Shown: positions 15,757 through 23,557 of the stretch, one piece after another | How positions within the stretch are numbered: position 1 is the first letter of the stretch | Layout: each line of letters begins with the position of its first letter | NCBI GenBank assembly: GCA_002327255.1 | Contig: DCUM01000030.1 | Span: 14,172-49,843 of the forward strand | Direction: 5' to 3' | Source: a bacterium UBA2214 | GTDB taxonomy: Bacteria; Zhuqueibacterota; Zhuqueibacteria; Residuimicrobiales; Residuimicrobiaceae | Length of the DNA stretch: 35,672 bases | Program-made: the position numbers and the translations under genes | The notes under the pieces: model-generated | Database searches by the model: none | What the model saw: the letters and a program-made list of their open reading frames with translations, nothing else | What the model was told of the DNA's origin: nothing

Positions 15757-18066
15757 TTAGTAGTGATAGTAACTGTAATTTTGCACCAGCTGGCTGGCGG
15801 AGCCGTTGAGAACCGCTCCCACCACCTTGGCAGGCACAGATTGAAATATTTCCATTTTTTCCATGGCCTTGCTGCGGCTGGTACGACCCGCGCGGACGAT
15901 GATGACAACCGCCTGAACCTGTGTACCCAAAACCACTGCATCTGTCGCCGCATCGAGCGGAGGCGTATCAAAGATTACCATATCGAATTTCCGGCTCACC
16001 TCGTCGAGGAAGCGGCGCATCAGCGGGGAGCCGAGCAACTCGGAAGGATTGGGCATCAGTGCGCCACAGCTGATAAAGGCGAGGTTCGGAATGTGTGTCT
16101 GCTGCACAATACTCGCCAGGGTGACGCTGGTGCTGAGATAATTGGCCAGGCCGGGTTCGCGGCGCATTTGAAAGGTATTGTGCAGCACACCCCGGCGCAG
16201 ATCCGCATCCACCACCAGCGTATTGGTTCGCTGCTGAGCAAAAATGATGGCCAGATTCGAAGCCGTGAAGGACTTGCCCTCTTCCGGGGAGACGCTGGTG
16301 AGGACGATCGAATGTGGCCTTTCGTGATTGCGGGAAAACAACAAATGGGTACGCAGCGCACGATACGCCTCACCGATCGGCGTCGGCGAATAATCGTGGG
16401 TCACCAGCTGGCGATCGATCTGCCGGGCTTTCTCGTAATCATGATACTCGGGAATATCCTTGAAATCGACAATGGGTATGGCGCCCAGCACGGTCAACTT
16501 GAGAAATTTTTCAACTTCGGCCGGAGAATGCAGGGTGCGGTCCGCAAAATCGATGCCCAGCGACAGGGCCAGTCCGAGTGCCAATCCGAGACCCGCCCCG
16601 ATAAAAACCTTGGTCCGTTTGCTGGGGTTGATGGGCGCCGTGGGCCGCAGGGCGCGGTCGAGAATGGCGAATTCATCCACTTCAACGCCGCCGGCGATAT
16701 CGATCTTTTGCAATTTGCTATAGAGGGTGGTGTAATAGTCTTCACTGATACGTTTGTTGCGTTCCAAATCCATGAGCCGATATTCATCGTCGGGCAGCAT
16801 GCGCTGCTTCGCCATCACTTCATCCATTTTGATGCGCATTTCGCTCTCTTTGCGCACCAGGGTATTGCGGTAATTGGAGGCGAACGTGATGATATTGTCC
16901 TGCGTTTCGCCGATGCTTTTGCTCAGCTCCCGCAGCGGCATGTAATCGGCAGAATAGTCTTTGGAGAGCTCGTAATACTGCCGCTCCTGAACCTCGAGTT
17001 GTTCGCGCAGCAGGGCCAGGGTGGGTTCTTCGCGCATGGCGGAAAAATTGGCGAGCTGGCGCACGATGAGTCTTCGCAACTGTTCAGGGTCTGTCCCCGA
17101 AACCGGCATGGTGAGGCGTTCCAGCAATTGGGTCAATTGTTCGCGTTGTTGCGGGATATCGCGCAGAGAGCGACCGTAAAGCTGCATATCGTCGAGGATG
17201 GTCTTTTTGGCGGCATCCAGAGAGAGCGGATAGCGTGCATAAAAATCGCGCAACGCCGCATCCGCCTCGCGCAGTTTGGCATCGGCGATGTCCAGGCTCC
17301 CCTCGAGACGTTTGCGATAATTGGTGACATCGCGGTCCTTGATTTTCAGCGTCTCCTGGACATAGATTTCCGCGATCTGATTGAGTTTGTCGGCCAGAAC
17401 ATCCGAATCGGTTCCGCGCATGGTCAACACCATGATGGTGCCGGCACGGTTGATCTCCGAGGTGACGCTGTTTTTAAACTCTGACACCGCGCGCTCAAAA
17501 GGCCGGATGCGGAAATTGAGAAACCGGGACTGCTGGACAAATTGCGGCTTGAGACGAAACGTGAACCCGTTGAGGGCGCGGGGATGATCGACGGCATCCC
17601 AGACGCTGAAACTGTCGATGAGGCTCTCTTTGGGATATTCGAGAAAATAGATCTTGCAGGCCTCTGACTCATCCACGATGATCTTGTATTTGCCATGGAC
17701 AGGATTTTCGTTGGTATAGAATTCAGCAAAGACTTCCTCGTTCAAACCGGTTTTGTCCCCGATTTGCAAAACGAGTCCGAGTCGCGCGGTCACACGCTCG
17801 GAGAAACTGCGGCTGCGCAGCTCCGCCTGACGGTCGCGGCTGAGGACACTCTCTGAATCATCATCGAACTGACGCGTCTTTATGGTCACAAAGGTACTGT
17901 AAATCGGCACTTCGTTCTGGGACTGCCAGTAAAAATAGGCGGAACCAGCGAGCATAAAGAACAGAATGATATATTTCCGTTTCCAAAATCCTTTGAGGAA
18001 CCGGGAAAAGTCGATCGCGGACGATTCCGGTTCGCCGCCGGCCTGGAGAAGATCGAGGTCATCCAT
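15757..18066 (-). CDS. Wzc-like polysaccharide co-polymerase with tyrosine autokinase domain
   Basis: 769 residues. Wzz-type chain-length domain with membrane segments at ~32-47 and ~486-505 and a long periplasmic coiled coil (~240-450). The cytoplasmic BY-kinase domain has Walker A SVSPEEGKS (591-599), Walker A' LVVDADLRR (617-625) and Walker B MVIFDTPP (696-703). The C-terminus ends NYSYYHY, a short tyrosine cluster of the kind that is autophosphorylated to cycle the oligomer and set polymer length. A single fused protein is the proteobacterial arrangement, unlike the split Firmicute form. It lies 15 bases after the export protein gene, its likely partner. The ribosome site before ATG 18066 is weak. 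Confidence 0.94.
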   Translation of the reverse strand: MDDLDLLQAGGEPESSAIDFSRFLKGFWKRKYIILFFMLAGSAYFYWQSQNEVPIYSTFVTIKTRQFDDDSESVLSRDRQAELRSRSFSERVTARLGLVLQIGDKTGLNEEVFAEFYTNENPVHGKYKIIVDESEACKIYFLEYPKESLIDSFSVWDAVDHPRALNGFTFRLKPQFVQQSRFLNFRIRPFERAVSEFKNSVTSEINRAGTIMVLTMRGTDSDVLADKLNQIAEIYVQETLKIKDRDVTNYRKRLEGSLDIADAKLREADAALRDFYARYPLSLDAAKKTILDDMQLYGRSLRDIPQQREQLTQLLERLTMPVSGTDPEQLRRLIVRQLANFSAMREEPTLALLREQLEVQERQYYELSKDYSADYMPLRELSKSIGETQDNIITFASNYRNTLVRKESEMRIKMDEVMAKQRMLPDDEYRLMDLERNKRISEDYYTTLYSKLQKIDIAGGVEVDEFAILDRALRPTAPINPSKRTKVFIGAGLGLALGLALSLGIDFADRTLHSPAEVEKFLKLTVLGAIPIVDFKDIPEYHDYEKARQIDRQLVTHDYSPTPIGEAYRALRTHLLFSRNHERPHSIVLTSVSPEEGKSFTASNLAIIFAQQRTNTLVVDADLRRGVLHNTFQMRREPGLANYLSTSVTLASIVQQTHIPNLAFISCGALMPNPSELLGSPLMRRFLDEVSRKFDMVIFDTPPLDAATDAVVLGTQVQAVVIIVRAGRTSRSKAMEKMEIFQSVPAKVVGAVLNGSASQLVQNYSYYHY

Positions 18067-18081
18067 GGTTGAATAGGATTC

Positions 18082-18771
18082 TCAATTTTTATTGACCGTG
18101 TAAGTTAGGATGGTGAAATAAAAAGTCAGCATGGTCATGGCGAATTGAAAATAACGCATAATCGTGTCGAATGTGAGGCGGTTGACACGCGGCGCATGGA
18201 TTTCATCGCCCGACTCGAAACCCAATTCGAAAAGCGATTGCCCGCGGTAGAAAGCCTCTTCAAATGGCCGGTAGATGATTTGGTTTTTGCGGACGATATA
18301 CATATCTTCGAAGGAAGAGAGAGCGTGCAGCCCTCCCACTTCTTTGATCATCTCCCAAAAGGACATGTTGGGATTAAACCGGTACAGCCCTGCCATGCCA
18401 AAGCCGCCCTTGAAACTCAAACGAATGAGCGGCACCACGATGATATAGGGTTCTTTGGAGAAGGGCTTGAATTTTTCCTGAAGCACCTGGGAGATCTCTT
18501 CGGGCTTGAGGCCGGCTAATTGCACCCTGCCCAAAGGTCCCAAAGTGATTTGACCCTCTCCATCGAGGATGAATTCTGTGTCATGAAAATTGGTAACAAA
18601 TTTCCCCTTTTCTGAAGGAAACAGGCTGTCATAGACATAGATATGAATGGCATCTCCCGGCGTCAGGCGCAACTCGCGGCGCAATTTATTCTGAGCCATT
18701 GACGAGGAGAACATTCCCGTGACGAGTGTCATGATCAGGCAAAGAGGGAGAAAGGGAAATCTTCGTTTCAT
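18082..18771 (-). CDS. Wza-like polysaccharide export protein (OPX), short form
   Basis: 229 residues from ATG 18771 with GAGGAG six bases upstream; a TTG one codon earlier is less likely. The signal peptide (~1-27) ends SSSMAQN and has no lipobox cysteine. Residues ~35-110 are the Poly_export domain (LTPGDAIHIYVYD, then ILDGEGQITLGPLGRVQLAG). One SLBB-like repeat follows (GLYRFNPNMSFWEMIKEVGG). The C-terminal ~25 residues (FQFAMTMLTFYFTILTY) are a single hydrophobic helix. Wza itself is ~380 residues with more SLBB repeats and a lipid anchor, so this is a reduced version that may need another outer-membrane partner. The adjacent Wzc-like gene supports a role in secretion of the polymer. Confidence 0.88.
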   Translation of the reverse strand: MKRRFPFLPLCLIMTLVTGMFSSSMAQNKLRRELRLTPGDAIHIYVYDSLFPSEKGKFVTNFHDTEFILDGEGQITLGPLGRVQLAGLKPEEISQVLQEKFKPFSKEPYIIVVPLIRLSFKGGFGMAGLYRFNPNMSFWEMIKEVGGLHALSSFEDMYIVRKNQIIYRPFEEAFYRGQSLFELGFESGDEIHAPRVNRLTFDTIMRYFQFAMTMLTFYFTILTYTVNKN

Positions 18772-18855
18772 CAAGAACTCCTCAAAAGATATCTGCTCAA
18801 GTCTGTGCAGCGAAAAACGCGGGGATGAAGGGCGCCCTGCTGTGAAAACGTTGCA

Positions 18856-19587
18856 TCACCGGGAGCGGTAAAAGCGGTAGCGTTTCCCTTTCGACTCCAA
18901 TCCGAGCCGTTTCAGGATGCCGCGCAGTTTGAAAAATCCGATTCGCGTGTAACCGAACCGCGGCGAATTCAACTGCCGCTTGATCGCCCAGGCACCCATC
19001 AAAGGATTCTCAGTGACCAGTTTTTTAATTTTTTCATTCAGGGGCAGATCGACATCATCGACAGCGCGGCTGCGCGCGACGGTGATGCCACGGCTGCTGC
19101 GGCCTTCCCCGGCGTTGGGGGGTATAAAATCTGCAGGATTATCAACCTTGCGATCCGTTTCCCAAACCGGAGGCACGGGCGCAGCGGATGACGCCGGGTT
19201 CAATAGCGAGGTTTTAAAATCCACACCTTGACAAAAATCGTAATCATCGATGGCCTCTTCGAGGGAATCATAGCAGGTGAGTATGCGATTAAACTCCAAC
19301 ATCTCGAAAACTTCATTCACCTCGGGGATCATCTGGACAATTTTCAGATCACCGCCTTGCTCCCGCAATCCGCGTATCTCACCGACAAACACGCCCCAAC
19401 CGGCACTGCTTACATAGTTGACAGCACCCAGATCGACGATAATCTGGTGAACTCCGTCACGGATCACTTCGGTCAACATCCGCTGCAGTTCCGGTGATGT
19501 CGTTGTATCCACATACCCGCGCACGCGGAACACTCCGATATCACGCAGAGCACCAACCCGGACGAATGTTATCTCAATACCATCCAT
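18856..19587 (-). CDS. STAS-domain protein with C-terminal helix-turn-helix-like domain
   Basis: 243 residues from ATG 19587 (AGCAGG upstream); GTG 19608 is an alternative start. Residues ~1-110 form a STAS domain of the SpoIIAA anti-sigma-factor antagonist type. VNYVSSAGWGVFVGEI (57-72) matches the loop that carries the phosphorylated serine, but the usual Asp before it is Ser. A Pro/Ala-rich linker (~120-175) follows. Residues ~184-243, with ENPLMGAWAIKRQL and GYTRIGFFKLRGILKRLGL, look like a basic winged or helix-turn-helix unit reminiscent of IS3-type transposase N-domains. It is first in the polysaccharide locus, 84 bases upstream of the export gene, so it is probably its regulator. The STAS call is firm; the DNA-binding role is inferred. 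Confidence 0.82.
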   Translation of the reverse strand: MDGIEITFVRVGALRDIGVFRVRGYVDTTTSPELQRMLTEVIRDGVHQIIVDLGAVNYVSSAGWGVFVGEIRGLREQGGDLKIVQMIPEVNEVFEMLEFNRILTCYDSLEEAIDDYDFCQGVDFKTSLLNPASSAAPVPPVWETDRKVDNPADFIPPNAGEGRSSRGITVARSRAVDDVDLPLNEKIKKLVTENPLMGAWAIKRQLNSPRFGYTRIGFFKLRGILKRLGLESKGKRYRFYRSR

Positions 19588-19670
19588 GCATAACCTGCTT
19601 TTGTGCACCTCATCAACAGCGCCAGAACCACACGGGACGGACGTACTCCTCCATTTCGCCCCACTCTGGC

Positions 19671-19704
19671 CGTTGGCATCAAGTGTGCAAAGTTGATGCC
19701 AACG
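19671..19704 (-). promoter_or_regulatory. σ54-type (-24/-12) promoter embedded in a perfect 12-bp inverted repeat
   Basis: The arms CGTTGGCATCAA (19671-19682) and TTGATGCCAACG (19693-19704) are exact reverse complements around a 10-bp spacer. Read on the minus strand, 19701-19686 is TGGCATCAACTTTGCA. This matches 10 of the 12 fixed bases of TGGCACGNNNNTTGCA, with the essential GG and GC exactly ten bases apart. Predicted start near 19675, giving a 67-88 base leader to the STAS gene. There is no T-tract, so it is not an intrinsic terminator. It could instead be only an operator for a dimeric regulator. Confidence 0.5.
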
Positions 19705-19764
19705 ATTCTATGTCATGGCCGAAGCCGGCGCCAGCAGGATGCTCTGTCATTGCGGCCTATTCTC

Positions 19765-19786
19765 AATATTATCAAGGAATAATATT
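19765..19786. promoter_or_regulatory. AT-rich inverted repeat, possible activator site
   Basis: AATATTAT (19765-19772) and ATAATATT (19779-19786) are perfect reverse complements around six bases. The element lies about 90-111 bases upstream of the predicted σ54 start, the usual distance for an enhancer-binding protein. It might instead be a local A/T hairpin without function. Confidence 0.3.
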
Positions 19787-19897
19787 TCCCGGTTATAACT
19801 TCAGAAGCTGCTCAGCCGCAGCGCCATCGCGCCACGCCTGTTTTTGTTGTAGCGCAAAACAATCTTGTATCAGACTGAAACATATAAAGAGGGCTTG

Positions 19898-19925
19898 AAA
19901 AACAAATACCCCTATAACAGGGGTA
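19898..19925 (-). terminator. Intrinsic terminator of glgA
   Basis: On the minus strand TACCCCT and AGGGGTA form a 7-bp stem with a five-base loop (19907-19925), followed at once by TTTGTTTTT (19906-19898). It lies about 90 bases past the glgA stop and insulates the polysaccharide promoter from glgA transcription. Confidence 0.85.
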
Positions 19926-20014
19926 CTTTCCTGGCCTCAGCTCACACCAGGTTCAACACTGGCGCAGGAATTCCGTCCAAGGACAACGTTTGCGCACGGA
20001 TGAAGAGACGCCGT

Positions 20015-21508
20015 TCATTTTTTCTTCTTTGCATTTTCCAGTTTCAAATACAGCTTGATATATTTCTCCGCGGCGGCATGCCAGGAGAAATCGATTTTCA
20101 TGGTACGCTTGACCAATTTCTGCCAGTTTTTCTCATCCTTGAAGAGCTTGACGGCCCGTGCAACGGCGTTTTTGAGCGCTTTGGCGTCATATTTTTCAAA
20201 AACGAAGCCGTTGCCGTTGTTGGCATCGACATCATAATCAACAATCGTATCCGCCAGACCACCGGTCTTGCGGACGATGGGGATGGTGCCATAGCGCAGG
20301 CTGTACATCTGATTCAGTCCACACGGTTCATAGCGCGAAGGCATCAGAAACATGTCGCTGCCGGCTTCAATGAGATGCGCCAGTTGATCGTCAAAGGTTA
20401 AAAACACCGCCACCTGGTTGGGATGGGATTTGCTCAACTTTTCCAAAAGTTTGTGATACCTGGGTTCACCGGTACCCAGGATGATCAACTGCACTTTGAG
20501 GGCCATCAGGTCGTCAATGGCCGCGGCGATCAAATCAAATCCTTTCTGATCGGCGAGACGGGAAATCACACCGATGACCGGAACCTCCGGCTGATAGGGC
20601 AGACTGGCGCGCGCCAACAGCTGCTCCTTGTTCTTGCTCTTTCCCTTGAGATTGACGGCGCTGAATTTCTCCGGAATCAGCGGATCGTTTTCCGGATTCC
20701 AGACCGCATAGTCCACGCCATTGAGAATGCCGCACAGATCATCCTTGCGCTCCTTGAGGAGCCCATTCAAGCCACAGCCCAACTCGGGATCGTTCTGGAT
20801 TTCGATGGCATACGTCGGACTTACCGTGGTGATGATATCAGTCGTAGTCAGCCCCGCCTTGAGGAAATTGATCTTTCCGTAGCATTCCAGTTCACTGCCA
20901 GCTGCTTTCAATTCGTCCGGGAGACCCAGGCGCGACAGCGTGTCCGCTGAAAAACTGCCCTGATAGGCGAGATTGTGTACGGAAAGGACGGTGATGGCTT
21001 TGGCGAAGAAGGGGTCATCCTGGTAGTGGTGGTGCAAAAGCCATGGCACCATGGCCGTTTGCCAGTCATTACAGTGAATGATGTGCGGTTCCCAATGCAA
21101 CAGCTTGATGGTCTCCAGCACGGCCTTGCAAAAAAGAAAAAAACGTTCGGCATTATCCGGAAAATCCTTGCCCGTCTTGGCATCGACATAATAATCCGTA
21201 CGTTCGAAAAAGGGCTTGTAATCGAGAAAATAAACCTGGACTTTGGTATCGGGCAGAAAGGCGGACTTGGCGCTGACCATATGCTCGCGGTTGCCGACCT
21301 TGATGGGAATTTCTTTCAGCCGGATGACTTCGCGCAGGGTATAACGCCGCTCGTTGATCGTACCATATTTGGGCATGATGACGCGAACATCATGACCTTG
21401 CTCAAAAAGCGCTTTCGGGAGCGCACTGGCCACATCTGCGAGGCCGCCAGTTTTTGCAAAAGGAACTACTTCAGTGGATAAATACAGAACTCTCAGCCGG
21501 TTTTTCAT
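20015..21508 (-). CDS. glgA: Glycogen synthase (ADP-glucose type, GT5)
   Basis: 497 residues from ATG 21508, where the family's N-terminus MKNRLRVLYLSTEVVPFAK begins. The open frame extends 25 codons upstream into the promoter, so that part is untranslated. KTGGLADV (19-26) is the ADP-glucose-binding motif, and the C-terminal SRYEPCGLNQMYSLRYGTIP with a second KTGGLADT is the catalytic region with the conserved Glu. The enzyme extends alpha-1,4-glucan in glycogen storage. Full length for the bacterial family. The gene stands alone between two terminators, with no glgB, glgC or glgP beside it, so the rest of the pathway must lie elsewhere. The poly-lysine C-terminus (NAKKKK) is a small peculiarity. 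Confidence 0.95.
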   Translation of the reverse strand: MKNRLRVLYLSTEVVPFAKTGGLADVASALPKALFEQGHDVRVIMPKYGTINERRYTLREVIRLKEIPIKVGNREHMVSAKSAFLPDTKVQVYFLDYKPFFERTDYYVDAKTGKDFPDNAERFFLFCKAVLETIKLLHWEPHIIHCNDWQTAMVPWLLHHHYQDDPFFAKAITVLSVHNLAYQGSFSADTLSRLGLPDELKAAGSELECYGKINFLKAGLTTTDIITTVSPTYAIEIQNDPELGCGLNGLLKERKDDLCGILNGVDYAVWNPENDPLIPEKFSAVNLKGKSKNKEQLLARASLPYQPEVPVIGVISRLADQKGFDLIAAAIDDLMALKVQLIILGTGEPRYHKLLEKLSKSHPNQVAVFLTFDDQLAHLIEAGSDMFLMPSRYEPCGLNQMYSLRYGTIPIVRKTGGLADTIVDYDVDANNGNGFVFEKYDAKALKNAVARAVKLFKDEKNWQKLVKRTMKIDFSWHAAAEKYIKLYLKLENAKKKK

Positions 21509-21569
21509 CCTTCTTCGCCCAATTTGGTGACCCGGCGTGCCCCCGTGGAGCACGCATAGCATGCAGTGA

Positions 21570-21582
21570 ATTTTATAGCACA
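21570..21582 (-). promoter_or_regulatory. Extended -10 promoter of glgA
   Basis: On the minus strand TGTGCTATAAAAT places a TGn extension directly before TATAAA. The -35 region is poor, as is usual for extended -10 promoters. The predicted start near 21565 gives a leader of about 57 bases and rules out the longer glgA start. Confidence 0.5.
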
Positions 21583-21614
21583 TTAAATTATTAAAAATTC
21601 ATGAGAAATGCAAT

Positions 21615-21642
21615 AAAAAAAAGGGTGATGCACGCATCACCC
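21615..21642 (-). terminator. Intrinsic terminator of the CpoB-like gene
   Basis: GGGTGATG and CATCACCC pair around a four-base loop (21623-21642, with possible closing to a 9-bp stem), followed on the minus strand by eight T (21622-21615). An A-rich flank on the other side could make it bidirectional. It lies about 30 bases past the upstream gene's stop. Confidence 0.9.
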
Positions 21643-21673
21643 TGGTCAAAAAAACACTGCCTTCCCGCTTGTT

Positions 21674-22462
21674 TTATAGCGTCTGCAGATAATATTGCGC
21701 TTTGGGAATATATTCGCTCGACGGATAGTTATCAATCACTTTTTGAAATTCAATCTTGGCTTTCTCGACGTTGCCGATACGCAGGTAACATAAACCCAGC
21801 TTGAGCTGAGCCGCGTCGTTTTTGTCGGATTGATTGAATGTGAACACCTTTTCGAATTCCACAATGGCCTGGTTGTACGCGCGCAGGCCGTAATAACACT
21901 CACCCAGCCAGTATTGCGCATTATCCGAGAGCCTGTCTCTGGTGCTGGTTGACAGCAGGGCGGCAAACTCCTGAATGGCCTGTTTATACTTGCGCGCTTC
22001 ATAGAGTTGACGGGCATGATTGTAGCGCTCTTCATAGGAACCGCTGCCCTGGACGCGCGTTTTCCCATCACCGGATGGACTGCTCCCGCCTTCCAGTTCC
22101 AGGATGCGGCGCTCCCGCTGCGCCAATTCGGTTTTTAAAGCCTCTATCTCCCGTTCTTTATCCTGAATCTGATCGTCCAGCGCTTCACCCTTTTCCTCGA
22201 GGGCAGCCGCCGCCGCAGGGGACGGCATGATAGCGGACTCTTCCTTGTGGCTCAATCCCAGGAGCCGCATCACCTCATCTTCATCCTTGGCCGTGGCGCC
22301 GGTATCCCCGGCCACAGCAGTAGACCCTTCCAGGCCACCCGATAGAGCTGCCTGCTCAGTCGCCAATTTGACTTTTTGGGAGCCGCTGCAACCCATGGCC
22401 ATGCATAGCACGACGACCAGCATCACCAGCATCACACTCAGCGCAATTCGCAACCATTTCAT
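21674..22462 (-). CDS. CpoB/YbgF-like TPR lipoprotein
   Basis: 262 residues. A hydrophobic leader ends in AMGC, with Cys25 the probable lipidation site; the lipobox is imperfect. A low-complexity Ala/Gly region follows, then a coiled coil (~84-124, LEEKGEALDDQIQDKEREIE). At least three TPR-like repeats fill ~140-262, beginning ERYNHARQLYEARKYKQAIQEF and ending EIYPKAQYYLQTL-like (EYIPKAQYYLQTL). This order of coiled coil then TPR is that of CpoB/YbgF, which coordinates outer-membrane constriction with peptidoglycan synthesis. No tol or pal gene is adjacent, so the role is by similarity only. GGAGAG lies upstream of ATG 22462. Lgt, which would lipidate it, is the neighbouring gene. Confidence 0.8.
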   Translation of the reverse strand: MKWLRIALSVMLVMLVVVLCMAMGCSGSQKVKLATEQAALSGGLEGSTAVAGDTGATAKDEDEVMRLLGLSHKEESAIMPSPAAAAALEEKGEALDDQIQDKEREIEALKTELAQRERRILELEGGSSPSGDGKTRVQGSGSYEERYNHARQLYEARKYKQAIQEFAALLSTSTRDRLSDNAQYWLGECYYGLRAYNQAIVEFEKVFTFNQSDKNDAAQLKLGLCYLRIGNVEKAKIEFQKVIDNYPSSEYIPKAQYYLQTL

Positions 22463-22663
22463 AGGTCTCTCCTACACATCATTTCTCAGGTTTTGTAAAC
22501 CTCGCAAAAGGCATGGTGTTCCGGTTTTTATCAGACCCTGCTCTTTCGCGTCCCTTCTGGCACCACAACCTGTGTTGTATTTGCGCAGCATGAGGATGCC
22601 AAATCAAATGTTGATGCGCCGATCAATGTACTGAAGCAAAAAATCAATATTTTTCCCTAACTT

Positions 22664-22692
22664 AAGATATCCAAGCGGCCGGAAAAAGTCAA
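22664..22692 (-). promoter_or_regulatory. σ70-type promoter candidate for the CpoB-like gene
   Basis: On the minus strand TTGACT (22692-22687) and TATCTT (22669-22664) are 17 bases apart, directly after the lgt stop. The predicted start near 22657 gives a leader of about 195 bases, long for this genome. Confidence 0.5.
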
Positions 22693-22695
22693 GGA

Positions 22696-23535
22696 TTATT
22701 TTACCCGCTTTGACGGACGCTCCGTACGGCCCTTTTTATCCAGTCTGCGACGATGCCAGAAATAGAGCACCCCGCCTGTGACGACAAACGCCAGACTGAT
22801 ACCCTGATTGAGACTGATCCCTTTACTGAGGGAGGAGAGGATCACCATGGAATCCTCGTAATAGCGGAAAAGATCGATAATGAACCGTCCGATGCCGTAA
22901 AAGATCAAAAAGAGATACAATAGATAACCATCAAACCGGGGTTTGCGATCGATGAGCAGCAGCGCGATGAAAACGATCAAGGCATAGGCGGAAGAGTATA
23001 ATTGAGCGGGATGGATATGAACGCCCTGGAACATGGCGCCGGCCGGACTGTCAGGCGGGAACACCATACACAAGGGGCCTGCGCACGGGATGCCGTAACA
23101 GCAGCCGTTCAAAAAACAGCCAATGCGTGTAATGGCCTCACCGAGGAAAAAAACCGGAATAATCGCATCCGCAAACTTTAAAACGGGCATCTTTTTCACA
23201 TAGAGATAGATCAGGGACGCCACCAGGGCGAGGATCACCCCGCCGAGCATGGTAAGCCCGGCAATACCGATTTGACCGCTGCTCTGAAAGGGATTGAAGG
23301 TATCGCTCCAGTTTCCTGCAAACTCGTCCAAATGAAACAAAACATACATCAGCCGGGAGCCGACGATGGAGCAGACGATGATGAGTACCGAAAGATCCAT
23401 GATTTTTTCGGCCGCGATACCACGCGCCTTGCCGCGGCGTACGGCGAGATAGATGCCGAGCAAAAACGAGATGGCCAGCATAAAACCATAGGCGCGCAAT
23501 TCAAAAGCGCCCAGCTTAAAAAGCACCGGATGCAT
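22696..23535 (-). CDS. lgt: Prolipoprotein diacylglyceryl transferase
   Basis: 279 residues from ATG 23535, which has AGGAGG seven bases upstream; the open frame extends 16 codons further into rodA. Seven or so membrane segments. The signature ITRIGCFLNGCCYGIPC is the form of the Lgt motif found in many non-proteobacterial lineages, and HIHPAQLYSS and YGIGRFIIDLFR are further conserved stretches including the catalytic-type Arg. Lgt transfers a diacylglyceryl group from phosphatidylglycerol to the cysteine of lipoprotein precursors in the inner membrane. The C-terminal tail is basic and cytoplasmic. It is the last gene of the cell-envelope operon, 22 bases after rodA. Confidence 0.94.
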   Translation of the reverse strand: MHPVLFKLGAFELRAYGFMLAISFLLGIYLAVRRGKARGIAAEKIMDLSVLIIVCSIVGSRLMYVLFHLDEFAGNWSDTFNPFQSSGQIGIAGLTMLGGVILALVASLIYLYVKKMPVLKFADAIIPVFFLGEAITRIGCFLNGCCYGIPCAGPLCMVFPPDSPAGAMFQGVHIHPAQLYSSAYALIVFIALLLIDRKPRFDGYLLYLFLIFYGIGRFIIDLFRYYEDSMVILSSLSKGISLNQGISLAFVVTGGVLYFWHRRRLDKKGRTERPSKRVK

Positions 23536-23557
23536 GAAGGATCCTCCTGAAAAGGGG

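Larger units (their letters stand above)
19588..20014. other. Intergenic region between the polysaccharide locus and glgA (427 bp)
   Basis: It holds the inverted repeat with a σ54-like promoter (19671-19704), a second AT-rich inverted repeat (19765-19786) and the glgA terminator (19898-19925). Short open frames on the plus strand here have no ribosome site or family likeness, so I see no gene. Confidence 0.6.

Noticed and set aside
15349..17484. Plus-strand open frame of 711 codons
   Set aside because: It is entirely antisense to the Wzc-like autokinase and the epimerase, whose motifs are complete; it is a mirror frame caused by codon bias.
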